From Akebia trifoliata (Eukaryota; Streptophyta; Magnoliopsida; Ranunculales; Lardizabalaceae), in assembly GCA_017979445.1 (NCBI GenBank), contig CM030711.1:15268922-15332921 (forward strand): 64,000 nt of DNA. Reading direction: 5' to 3'. The notes beneath the pieces are model-generated. The model did not search any database and was not told where the DNA came from. It worked only from the letters and a program-made list of their open reading frames with translations. How positions within the stretch are numbered: position 1 is the stretch's first letter; the number at the start of each line of letters is the position of its first letter. The translations under genes were made by a program, and so were the position numbers. Below, piece after piece: positions 10,913 to 21,746 of this stretch.

Positions 10913-11006
10913 GTAAGAGAGCTTTGTTTACACTGGCAATCATTCAATTAGAGTAGAACACAAATTTGTTGTTGTGAAAGTGAAAGAGAGAGAATTAAAG
11001 TTAGTT

Positions 11007-11252
11007 ATGGGAAGCAACAAGAGGGAGAGAAAATGTGCTTGCTTGTTCTCCATCTTTAACATCTTTAAGTTTCGATCACATGATGATGATGATAATAGTG
11101 CGGATGATATGGGACTAAACATGCAGCGAGTACGTCCCAGCGACTATGACAAAGGGAATTGGGTAGCTGAACCTGACATAGACAGAAAAGCGTCGGCCTT
11201 CATTGATAAATTCCATGCATCAAGTGTCTCGGATCCTGTTTCACCTTCTTAA
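11007..11252 (+). CDS. Small conserved-type plant protein, 81 aa
   Basis: This is an intronless reading frame of 81 residues. I chose the ATG at 11007 (MGSNKRERK) over an in-frame ATG at 10974, because the first 11 codons from 10974 read like purine-rich leader and the TATA box at 10906 fits either start. The N-terminus is basic (KRERK), followed by a Cys/hydrophobic stretch (CACLFSIFNIF), an acidic run (HDDDDNSADD) and a C-terminal block VRPSDYDKGNWVAEPDIDRK then ASAFIDKFH. That block has the look of a conserved motif; from memory, small plant proteins of unknown function end in similar DRKASAFI..FH sequences, but I cannot name the family. There is no signal peptide and no catalytic motif. 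Codon use and the upstream TATA box support a real gene. The function is unknown. Confidence 0.7.
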   Translation: MGSNKRERKCACLFSIFNIFKFRSHDDDDNSADDMGLNMQRVRPSDYDKGNWVAEPDIDRKASAFIDKFHASSVSDPVSPS

Positions 11253-11731
11253 CTCTCACTTATGTACTATCCAACCCCAATTGTGTGTTATATCACAACT
11301 TGTTAATTTTCTTTTACTGAAATTTACTATAATGAAGACAATAATATTAGGAGTTGGTATGTCGAAGCCTGCTAATTCCCTTCGTTGTTCATGATGTTTA
11401 AGATTGTGTTTTTCAGTTACTTCTTCACCCACTTTTGTTTTGGCAAATGGTTTTGAGACCGTCCTCACCGAAGACTTATTCCAACAATGGTCCATCAATT
11501 ACCAGTTTATCTTAACTGGAAAGTACAAAACGATAAAACAATTCTCCGATGCTTGAATGAATCAGTGAATATGAGCAAGTGGTCGACATCAGGACATAAT
11601 TTTGCAATTTAGGACCTTGTGTGTAAGTTGTGGTTCAAATCAATTTTTGGATTGTGGTACATTAAGGAGAGTGCTTATGATAGTGAAAATTATAGGTGAA
11701 GTTGAAATTATACAGGGAATAGAAGAACAAG

Positions 11732-11739
11732 GTGACAAC
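11732..11739. repeat. Target-site duplication GTGACAAC (left)
   Basis: A perfect 8-bp duplication with 12552-12559. Eight bases is the hallmark length for hAT elements. Confidence 0.9.
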
Positions 11740-12551
11740 TAGGGGCGGCAATATGAACACCACCTGTGAACACAACATGAAATTAGTGAATTTGGGTCAA
11801 GTTTAATTGGATTTGGGCCATAATAGTGTCGACCTATCTAACATGATTATTAAAGGAGTCCTTTCTAGATTAGGGACATCAACCTGCTTAACCCATTTTG
11901 ATACGTTTAATTATTTTGTCATTAACATATTTAAACCATGAAACATAGGAGATATTTCAAATATCAACAATTATTTAAATTTTTTTTAAATTTTCCAATT
12001 TTTTTTTTTTTTTGCTAGTATGTAGTAGAACTTTTTCATAATACATTTAATTTATATATATATAATATAGAAAGTGTTTTAAAATATTTTTTAAATAATT
12101 AAGGCTTGACCTTTTAGTTTGGGAAAGAAAAACACTTTCCTTTCAAAGTCAGTAAAGAAAGTTTCCTTACTGGTTTACCTTGTGGCATCCAGAATCATGA
12201 TCCTATACCACAGGGACATGGAGGAAAAAATTCTTAGTACTTTGGAATTTTTATTTTTGAAAAAAACTTAAATTATGTTAGTAGATATTGGTTTATGGAT
12301 GAGTGACTTTATTTTTAGTTGGTGGTGGAAATGGAACCTTTTTTTTCTTTTCGGTTTTGAACTTAATGGAACTTATTTTTTCCATTTATGATTATAATTT
12401 TACTGACCAGGTTAAAAGAGTTGGGTCAGGTTACCTATGTATAAATATGTCAAGTTCGGGTAAGTCTTTACCACGATTATTTCAGGTTTGGGTTGGGTAA
12501 ATTTTCAAAATACCCTTACCTCAACAAGGCTCGACCCATTGCCACCCCCTA
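11740..12551. mobile_element. Non-autonomous hAT element
   Basis: This 812-bp element starts TAGGGGCGGCAAT and ends with the inverse of TAGGGGGTGGCAATGGGTCG. It is flanked by perfect GTGACAAC duplications. No transposase or BED/hATC region is present. The interior is AT-rich with T and A runs, and the short frame at 12303-12500 is not credible. The intact ends and duplication suggest a fairly recent insertion. Confidence 0.9.
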
Positions 12552-12767
12552 GTGACAACTGAAGGTCCACTTTGGCCATTAGCCTCGATACCAGTAGCTT
12601 ATATGTTTGATGCTCAGGAATATAGTCCGTATATTGTTCAATCATAAGTGTCCAACCAATCTGATCTTTGGGCTATCCCTCATTCATTTGTTGGGTTTCC
12701 AACCACCATGATGTTGAGCAGATTGTTATGTTGGGTATGGTGTCACATATGGTTGTTTGAAGTTACC

Positions 12768-12971
12768 AACGAGCGTTGGCCTTAATGACCAGGGCCTCCT
12801 TCCAAAAAAGAAGAGGTCATGTGTTCAAGTCCCTCGTTAACCACCCATAGGGATTTATCCCGGCTTACCAGTTATGTGTGGTACTTTGTGAAGATATGGT
12901 GCTTTGAGAGGCCAATTGCCTAACCTGCTAGTCAGGTTGGATATCACCATTGTAAAAAAAAAAAAAAAAAA
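12768..12971 (+). mobile_element. tRNA-derived SINE
   Basis: A box A-like TTGGCCTTAATGACC (about 12776-12790) and a box B-like GTGTTCAAGTCC (12821-12832) lie about 40 bases apart, as in RNA polymerase III promoters of tRNA-derived SINEs. The body of about 120 bases ends in a 17-base A run. The sequence does not fold as a tRNA. No target duplication was identified, so the left end is approximate. Confidence 0.65.
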
Positions 12972-15900
12972 GTCCATGATAATTGTAAAAATTAGGTGTT
13001 TAGTTAGGAAATAATTATAGTTAATACGATGATTTAAGGTGTTTAAGTTTGGAAATAAAAGAACAGACGCCTCTCCCAACTGGGATGAAGCTCCATGTCC
13101 TACATTGGATTAGACGCTGCCGGGCTAGAAATATTTTGTTAATGTGCCATATAGTGGCATACATGACGAAACATTGCAACCAACACATGAAAAGTTTTCT
13201 CCTCAGCAATGAATCAGTGTTAAATCAATGAGAGCTTAGAATCACTTGTTCCAGACGCTTAATAAACATCATCGAATGTCAGATACCAAATCGTGCATGG
13301 GAATGTGCCTTTGGCATCATTTTCACAATTAATAGCAATGTTAGAATCTTGTAGCTAATTTTCATTTTTGCCTTAGGCCTCTCTCTTCCTTATGTCTGGG
13401 CTCCAGGTGAGTAGTACCAATATTGTTCATATTCTCTCCAATTATTATGGATCGTACGCCCTAATGTTGATAGAAATATGGAAAGTAGTGTTATAGTTGA
13501 ATCTCACAGAGAAAATATGTATGGTCTGGAATTATGTTGATGCAAATTCATCCATCTAAAATTGAAAAAGAAAAAGTTGACTGAAATATACCTTAGAGCA
13601 AGGCTTAACACTAACATGGCCTTGTTTTAGTCAATATTCAATATATGATTCATAGACATCCCATATGCTTTGTCAATTTACGCTTAAGGTAGTCTACCCT
13701 TTCCTCTCTCTTTTGTTTTTTTGTGTGGCTGATCCTTCTTTGAATGAAGAAATAAACAAAAAAAAAAAAAAACAGTCAGATCGTATGCCAGGCTAAAAGT
13801 AACTCTTACATGGATCCTGTTTATTTTTGTGTAACCACATGGAAGGAGGAGGACCATCTAAATAAGTGAAGGATACCCTTTGCATGAATCCCTTTTGAGT
13901 GCCTTTTGGTGGCTCTACCATGTGCAGCTTTTGAGGACTGATGGTCATAACACTACCCATTTCTCACCTTTTCACACCACTATGTATTGGATGTTCTTGG
14001 AATTTTGTATGCTATTTTACCTCAAATTTAAGCTAGTTCGTATATTTGGATTCAACCTAAACATGAGAAAAAGTTCATTTGTGTTATAATATTGATGCAA
14101 TTAAATCCACCCTTTATATTAATTCATTGCCCCTGTACAACAAAAAAAACAATATATATATATAAATCTGCTTATAGAAAAGTCAATCTGGGATTTCACA
14201 GAATCTTGATCAACCAATCACATGACTCCGCATGTATTGATAGTATCCCCAAGTTACAAAACTACCCTCATTAGGTTTCGTGCTATTGGTCATCCTAGAT
14301 TCTATGAATTCCAGGATAAATGACTTTTCTGTGAGCAAAAAATCTCTCCAGGTATGATCTTTGTCCTTCATTAATTATTATATTATCTTATGCTCTAGAT
14401 TCTTATAACTTCAACTTTCATGTGTTATACCTTCTTGCAATGCAAGCTAATAGACAGAATCAGTATCTTGCCTATTTATTTACTACTTTGGACCATTCAT
14501 TCTAAAAGATTCCTTGCTCAAGGAAAGTTTATGTTTGTAGGTATAATCAACAGTCAGGAGTTAACATTGATCTAATAGACACACCTTTTTTCACTTTCAG
14601 AGAGAGAGAGAGAGAGAGATTCGTAATTTGAATTCAAACCCTATACCCAAATGAGTTTTGAACATTAAAGCTTGAGAAGGAGAATCCATTCAAGGCCATC
14701 CTAGGCTTGTACCACAGTTTTAAAATATTGATGGCATTGATACCTACATGCATCACCCATAAATAATGCATGGATGTGTCTATGGATTATATTACTATCT
14801 GTCTTTTGACTGAATTTATTAATCTGTTATGTATTCCGTCTCAATGCCCGTAAAATCATTAAAAAGATCGTTTTGAATTAATAAAAATCTTTGCACCAAA
14901 AGAAAAGGAAACCCAAAATACTGATACTAACCTCTTGAAGGGAGTGCTACTCCCATCAAACATTGGATGCCTGATTTCCTTCCAAGTGTCCTGGCAAAAG
15001 AAAAAAGGAACTAACACCCACCCACCCACCCATACAAGTCTTTTAGCATTGGAAATAGATAATGAATACCATCTCTGAAATAAGGAGAGGTTCCACCAAG
15101 AAAAACAACAATTCATATTTGTGCCAAAGAGAGAAGAAATATTGGGACCAAACTTTACTGGACAGATTACAATGATTAAGCAAATGATTAACAGACTTGC
15201 CATCAAATTTACATATGGAGTACTAGTAGAAATTGATGTAGGTCACTCCGCAGGCTATGATACTGTATCGTGTCAAAATACAATAATTTCCTTTCACAGA
15301 TATATGGGGTCTCTAATCTTTGTTGTCTCTCCTTTTTCCTTACTACGTACCCCTTGGTATTTATAGGCCACTACTGCCCTGAGCATTGGTATGGCCCCTT
15401 CTTTGTGTCCCTATTAGGATTTTGCACACTCACTTACTCTCATTGGTTAGTCTGCTCTAGGTGTGCCAGTCACGTGACACTAGGTCGCATATTTTAATTG
15501 GCTTATGAGGCATATGGATCAGGGGGCCCCAAATGGCGTGACGCCATTCCCTCTTTCGCACGGCCGTCTAGGGTATACGTGGAAGATAATGCCAGCTGGA
15601 CATCTCAACGAAAAACCGCCATTTACAGATACTACCTAACACTTTCCGAAAATAGCAGACTAAATGAAAAATGATATCTCAGAGGGGACACTAGAGCCCT
15701 AAATTGCCATAACTAGGAAGAACATAAATGACCTAGAATCTAAGAATTGGTAGAATGATTTGATCAAAAAAATTCCCATCCTAGTTGATGTCCCATATCG
15801 AACATGTAATCCTCAATTACAGCAGGGTGGATGGGAGCATGGAGAAGATACGATTATTGAGGGTAAAAGTTGATTCAACCTCCAAGCCATTAAAAGCTCT

Positions 15901-16079
15901 TTTGAGATCAAGATACTGCTATTAAAAATGCCCTTAAAAATAGACATATAAAATCCATAGTGTTTCATATGTAAAACGATAACTTTCTGAATTATAAATA
16001 ACATTCAGTATGGAAATCCATAAATTAAATTCTATATAGAAAATCATTTTTGTTCTAGTGTAATTAAGGACTCATCCCA

Positions 16080-16113
<34 letters not shown>
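12972..16113. other. Intergenic, no supported gene
   Basis: No reading frame here has a recognisable domain. Landmarks are an A run after AATAAAC (about 13750-13773), possibly a retroposon 3' end; a GA microsatellite (about 14602-14620); a CCCA repeat (about 15018-15032); a short inverted repeat AATGGCG/CGCCATT (about 15533-15549); and a TA run (16086-16113) that flanks the next MITE. Confidence 0.5.
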
Positions 16114-16117
<4 letters not shown>

Positions 16118-16479
16118 CCCGTTCAACAACAAACAGTTTGACAAACATTTTGGCAAAACATTTTCCAAAACAGGGGTAAGAGGTCTTGGAATGGGCTGAT
16201 TTTTGGTGAGGATGATCTCTATGGTGAGGAGATCATCCTCACCAAAAATCTGCCCATTCCAAAACTTCTAGCCCTAGTTTACACGTTGAAAGATTGTGGA
16301 CCGTCCATTTTTTGTAAATCATTTTTGATGGGGTTAGAAGTTTTGGAATGGGCTGATTTTTGGTGATGATGATCTCCTCACTGTAGAGATCATCCTCACC
16401 AAAAATCTGTCCATTCCAAAACCTCTAACCCATGTTTTGAAAAATGTTTTGCCAAAATGTTTGTTGCTGAACATTTCCC
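16114..16479. mobile_element. (TA)n-flanked MITE, copy 2
   Basis: This 366-bp element begins GGGTCCCGTTCAACAACAAA. On the minus strand its other end begins GGGAAATGTTCAGCAACAAA, and the match continues through ATTTTGGCAAAACATTTT. TA runs lie at 16086-16113 and 16480-16489. Two foldback modules fill the interior (about 16187-16268 and 16335-16425). It shares its terminal motif with the 5.9-kb element at 188-6083 and with the MITE at 6430-6810. No coding capacity. Confidence 0.85.
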
Positions 16480-16489
16480 ATATATATAT

Positions 16490-19400
16490 CTATTGTTGTG
16501 AGATGTCTAGTATTCTTCTTAGACTTGGACTTCAAGAGGCAAGGCAGTATCAAAAGGGACCTTTCCCGATGCATAGTGGATTTGGCCTCAAGGTGACATT
16601 CAAGATCTACGTGACAAGGTGACATTCTAATTGGTATACAAAAACTGTCAATAAAAATTGAAAACATTTGATTGATCATCTGAAATACAAATTACAAATA
16701 CTTGGATTGTTTTATTTGATAAGAGAATGAATCATCCAACCTGTTAACTTATGTCTAGTCAATTGTGATGACGCATGGATTAAGTCATTCTCATTAACGC
16801 ACTTCCTAATACCCCAAGATACAACAATCCAAACATCTAGTGCTGTTTTTCCAAGGAGGAATCTTCCAAATTTCTGCATCTCCATTTTGTTCTTTAAAAT
16901 TAAATCTTGTACAAAATTATGAAAAAAAATGGGAACTAAGTTTAACAATATAAGAAAGTTGATGTGAAATTGACATCGTGGTTTGATTGTCTTTTCCGCT
17001 TGGAATCTTAGGACAATACTTTATATAAGATGAGAAGAGAAACAATGTGACTAAGTTTTCATTGTAAATTCTTTAGGGTTTATGCATAATCAATGTACAA
17101 TATTTACATTAATGGTCTTGATTGGCGAGTACATGTACATCATATTTACATCAAAAAAAAAAAAAAGATGCTAAGCAAGCAAAGGAATAGTGGTTAATGG
17201 AGGTGAAGATGGATTCATCGAGATTTAAAGCTTAGATCATGGGATCAACTCTCCTCAAGCCTTTACCACTTAGCTAAGTGCCACCTTGAATGTGAAAAAA
17301 AATAAATTAATTTTGTGTTTAATTTACAGCCAAAAAAATTGCTTTTGAGATCACATGCCACACTTGGAGTCTGAATTTTTAACACTAATTTTGTAACTAT
17401 TTAGAGTGTTCCTACATAGACAATGTTTTTTAAATTTATGCAATTTAATTAACTTGAAAAAAAAAAAATGCTTTTGAGAACATGGAAATTTTTTATTTTG
17501 GAATAGGTATGTCTATTTAGCAACCATGGTTTCCTTATTCCATAAAAATTAACCTTCATTGTTCTATATCTTTTATTTTATTTTTCTCTTCATTAGATTT
17601 AAAGAGAAATTCTTCAATAGTTGATGTAGGAAACTCTGAGCCATTTCAGGTACTTGAATGAACTGAGTGTATGCACAGTTGACTTGCTTATCTTCTGAGC
17701 TTGATGTTTGTATTATATAATTATAAGACTTTTGAGGAATTCTATAATTTTTGCATATTTGATTTGCTTGTTTTTCAGTTGAATGTAATTGCACGAGTGT
17801 ATCTATGGTGCAGAAATGTGTTTGCATGATAATTATTAGAAATGGATTTCGTGTTTGTATTTTATCAATGAAATGAACTATGATCTACACCATAGATTCA
17901 CGGTTTGCACGGTGAACGATATTGTTTTAAGTTTTGATGTTACATAATTTTGATTAACCAGAACAGATGACATTGCTTTCTTCTAATTAATTTGTTTCAT
18001 TAGTGTGGTCATTGGCAGATCTTCTGATAGGGCTATATCTTAGCAGCCATGGTTTCCTCCATTTATGTAAGTTATTTGATCCTGTTTGTAATCCACACCA
18101 TACACCTTGGCCCTTTGGGTTTTTTTTTTTTTTTTTTTTTATCATTAGATAATAGAAACCAAGGCAATTTACAGGTTTTTCTATACCAAAGATCTATATT
18201 TACATTAAATCAAACCAATGTGCAGGTTACATGGTTAGCCCTTTCTAATTTAAAAATAGACAACATGTCACAATTCAAGGATATGTTCACTGTGGCATGT
18301 CTTCCTGGAAGTCCGATATAATGTTTATGGAAGTTTTATACATGGGTAATGTAGGTCAGGAAGATAAGAACGTCGTAGAGATGAAAATGAGTTTTGTCAC
18401 TCTTGTTATTTTTATTCTAAGTGGCATGCCTAGAATCTTATTTAAGAATAAAATTTTATATTAAACATGGAGTTCAAAGCAGTCTTTATATTTCGCGTTG
18501 TCACCTGTTATTTTATTCTTTTACATTGTTTTTAGAAAAATAATTAGGAAGTTTTCAGTGATGAAAGTTGACATTGGTTTTGCTATTTTTGCATTATATG
18601 TCATTGCTCACATACAAAAGAGGTAGTAAGTGTTGTGGTCATTTAATTCATCCAGATTCTCTTATTCACACAAGAATCTTGCAAATTGGTGAATTGGGCA
18701 AAAGCTTGTGAGTTATAAATAATTTGTTTCTTGTTTTGCAATATTATCTTGTGATACGCGTGCACATGCATTTTAATAGTGTTACAATTGAAAAAGAAAA
18801 AATAGGGCTGTTAGGTTAAACAATACCTATGCCAACATTTTCTTTGAGCAATTGTAATTATACGAGGAGGAAACGTGATGATCCATCAGTTGGTCACAGA
18901 CATCTTTCCCACCTGTTGGCATGGCAATGATTTCGAAATGGAACATTTTCATCCCACCTCTCCACATAAAATTAATCATGATTGATGATTTTAACCTTTA
19001 GATTCAAGCATTTAAGGACTTAAAATCTTACAGTTTCTGCTCCATGATGAAAAAACCAAATGGTTAGAAATCGTTGTTTCATACCAATGTTCTGTTCTCC
19101 CTTAATAATAAACCTACTCAACCCAAGAATCAGCCCAATGGGTTATTTCTAGATCTTGGATTATATAAATTTAAAGCCTATAAGATAAATTTGCACAATT
19201 AATCCAAAGATTTAGAAATCATTGACACAGCTAATCTCCAAGTACATATGTGTTTGGTGAAGGTCTGGGTGTTTTGTGTCAAATAAATTAAAGGAGACTG
19301 GGTGTTGTACTTCGTGTTGCAACTTGCAATACAACTCCAGGGACTACAGGAACTTCACCCTAATTGGAAATCTTTCCTGCTGTCTGATTAGATTTCCTTT

Positions 19401-19592
19401 CTTATGTGGAACCTCCACCTGGGAAGGACTTAGGAATTAGGAAAAGAGTCCAAAAAAACTGCAAAAGAACCAACTTGAAGATTTATAGAGAATATTCTGC
19501 TAATCTTTTAGAATCTTAAAAAGACTTTGGTTGACTTTGATAGAATAAGAAGAGAGACTATGCAAATTGAAATAAAACATTCCAACATCTTA
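16490..19592. other. Intergenic, no supported gene
   Basis: AT-rich sequence without a convincing coding region. It includes A and T runs (about 17153-17166 and 18121-18140). Nothing here matches the repeat families found elsewhere in the window. Confidence 0.5.
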
Positions 19593-19598
19593 TTTATT
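19593..19598 (-). terminator. Poly(A) signal of the MADS gene
   Basis: AATAAA on the minus strand lies about 138 bases beyond the stop codon of the MADS-box gene. It is the nearest canonical signal I noticed on that strand. Confidence 0.5.
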
Positions 19599-19735
19599 AT
19601 GTTCCATTACATGAAGCTCCATCCCTAAGAGAAACAAATACCCATTATTCGATCTAAAACTACTGACAAAAGAAACCTTTAATCAACATTTTTAAATCAA
19701 AACAAGGGTACAAACACACACAGATACACTTTCTG

Positions 19736-20491
19736 TCAATTGTAGAAAATACTGGGCCATGAAGAATTGTCCCCATATGTCATCATCGTCTGATCATCAC
19801 CAACATAGCTCATATGTTCATGAGGGGTCATCACGTCCATGTACCATGGGTTCTGATCCTTTAGAGCAGTCATAGCAGCATCTAATGACATCTGATCATC
19901 TTCAGCAGCCTCTACCACACCCTTCATCTTGTCATTAGTCCCGACCGTTGCTGTTGCTGTTGCGGTTGCTGTTGCTGTTGCCGTTTCTGTTGCCATCACT
20001 TGGGTTGCTTCAGTAGCATTCTTCTTCAGAACTTCAATCCTCTCAGAAATCGCCTTCATCTTCTCGTCGACCAACCACACCAAATCCTCCAAATCCTGAG
20101 TTCCCAAACCATCCAACCCCCGACCTCCCAAGCTCTGATACATAATTTGTATCATCTCATAATCTCGATTCTCCTTCTGCTGCTTCTTGACTTGATCCCT
20201 TAATTTTCTTATCCTTTGAGTAAGGAACGCTTCTTGATTCATCATTTTCTTGCTTTGGTCAACCTCAGGCAAGCTCTTGAACCTAGTGAGCACGCGATGT
20301 ACGTCCGTTGGTGAGGGCCACACATCGGCTTCATCTTCATATCGACTGTAAACAATAGCACATGCATCAATTCCACATAAGGTACTAAGCTCACTCACCT
20401 TTTTCAACAAACCTTTCTTCCTTTTCTTGAAAGTTGCTTTCCTTGCAGTGTCGTTAGCAATCCTTTCAAGCTTCACCTTCTTCCTAGCCAT
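19736..20491 (-). CDS. Type I (M-gamma) MADS-box factor, AGL80-like
   Basis: This 251-residue protein is encoded by one exon, as usual for type I MADS genes. Residues 1-60 form the MADS DNA-binding and dimerisation domain, starting MARKKVKL and including KRKKGLLKKVSELSTLCGID. Residues 48-80 (YSRYEDEADVWPSP, then RFKSLPEVDQSKK) and a Gln/Lys-rich coiled-coil stretch at about 83-160 fit the M-gamma group of AGL80 and PHERES. There is no K domain. A (Thr-Ala)6 repeat lies at 170-182. The C-terminal NPWYMDVMTPHEHMSY (214-229) resembles the W-(F/Y)-M-(E/D)-x-M motif near the end of AGL80. I chose the ATG at 20491; an in-frame ATG at 20527 would add 12 residues not expected in the family. Relatives are nuclear regulators expressed in the central cell and endosperm. 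An 8-kb tandem array begins about 0.7 kb upstream. Confidence 0.93.
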   Translation of the reverse strand: MARKKVKLERIANDTARKATFKKRKKGLLKKVSELSTLCGIDACAIVYSRYEDEADVWPSPTDVHRVLTRFKSLPEVDQSKKMMNQEAFLTQRIRKLRDQVKKQQKENRDYEMIQIMYQSLGGRGLDGLGTQDLEDLVWLVDEKMKAISERIEVLKKNATEATQVMATETATATATATATATVGTNDKMKGVVEAAEDDQMSLDAAMTALKDQNPWYMDVMTPHEHMSYVGDDQTMMTYGDNSSWPSIFYN

Positions 20492-20539
20492 GCGGAATGG
20501 CCTGGTGGGGACTCTTGTCCCCAACATTTTTGATGTTGT

Positions 20540-20549
20540 TATATATAAA
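20540..20549 (-). promoter_or_regulatory. TATA box candidate for the MADS gene
   Basis: On the minus strand this reads TTTATATATA, about 50 bases upstream of the chosen ATG. A second candidate, CCTATATATG at 20579-20588, gives a more usual leader length and is one base short of a CArG box (CC(A/T)6GG), so it might also bind MADS proteins. Confidence 0.5.
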
Positions 20550-20588
20550 GAAGGTGAGAAAACCTCTCAAGTTCTTTACATATATAGG

Positions 20589-21189
20589 GGTTGGGATGGT
20601 TTTTGAAGATCTAGTACAGCTCATGCTTATGTAATGAAATCAGAAATCTTGGCCAACAGATTCTAAGATCATGGTTTTTATTGAGCTGAGTGATTTATCA
20701 GGTGGGGTCTAAACTGGTTTTAAAGTGGGACAACCCACTATCAATTAATGAAATGTTCTAAGAATGGAACATAACCGTTGTTGCCTCAAGGATGCATATC
20801 TGTATCTCCTTCTCATATTAAAAGTCCGTTGTTTGATACCTACACTGTGGGCCTAAAATTATCTTTCATGTTAATGAGCAACTATACGATATACCAAACC
20901 CCATCAAGAATGATGCGTATACCCTTTTATATATACCATCACTCTCTATGGATTTCCAACTTCTGCTGCTATTATTTCTAACAAATATAATGATGCTAAA
21001 TAAGATCATGTACAAGACCATTTGGAATGTGTATTACAACTGGAATGGCTAAGAGCATGGTTGATTTTAGTACGATGTATCATATAATTATAACCCAAAA
21101 AGCATGACAAACACACCTACTAGCGAGAAGCAATTATAACATGGTTAAATTCAGATGAAATTAAATTTATTATTAAAACATTGCCACAT
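20589..21189. promoter_or_regulatory. Upstream region of the MADS gene
   Basis: About 600 bases separate the putative promoter from the tandem array. No reading frame is supported. The region would hold the proximal regulatory sequence of the MADS gene. Confidence 0.4.
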
Positions 21190-21725
21190 ACTCTACATTT
21201 ATTAAAAGATCTGAGAATCCCATGGTCAATCCTATGTCAAGATAAAATTAAATATTTGTTCACCTAACAAATTTTTTGACCATCATCATCATCACCATCA
21301 TTTCCACTTTATTTCGAATACCGAGATCGAAGCGAGACGGAAAAAAATTGGATTAACTCACAATAAAAATTCTTTTTCATAATTTATCAAATAATCATCG
21401 ATGCAACCTTGTATAAAGTATACTATGATCATGTATATATCTTATATATATATCGATAATAAGGCATATGCATATGTTAAACTATGCGACATAACATAAA
21501 TTTGTCCCATGTTTTTCGATCCTATTCCTCAAATTAAATTCTCCACGAGATCCTAATGAATTTTGGATAATTAAATTATGCATTTATTTGACATCATATA
21601 TTTGGCATTTTTGTACAACACACACCTGGAAAAAAATCATAAATTTACACCAGTATTACTTAATGATAAACGTATATCGATAATAAATAAGTAGACGAAT
21701 AAATTAAGATTAATTTAGCTTCTGA

Positions 21726-21746
21726 CACGTGAAAAACCAATGTCAG
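21726..21746. promoter_or_regulatory. G-box in inverted repeat (first unit)
   Basis: CTGAC at 21722-21726 and GTCAG at 21742-21746 bracket CACGTG at 21726-21731. The motif recurs in the later units, several of which have a second CACGTG about 25 bases on. CACGTG is a known bHLH/bZIP core; its use here is not shown. Confidence 0.4.

Noticed and set aside
10974..11006. Upstream in-frame ATG of the small gene
   Set aside because: The 11 codons are purine-rich leader-like sequence. The downstream start gives a more usual protein start, but this is not proven.
12776..12832. tRNA gene
   Set aside because: Box A- and box B-like motifs are present but no cloverleaf forms, and a poly(A) tail follows, so it is a SINE.
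14859..15206. 115-codon minus-strand frame
   Set aside because: No domain is recognised, composition is odd (Ser/Phe/Trp rich), and no promoter or homologous motif supports it.
15533..15549. Inverted repeat AATGGCG/CGCCATT
   Set aside because: Short and isolated, with no terminator or element context.
20492..20527. Upstream in-frame ATG of the MADS gene as the true start
   Set aside because: Family members begin at MARKK/MTRKK. The extra 12 residues would sit close to the TATA candidate, so they are more likely leader.
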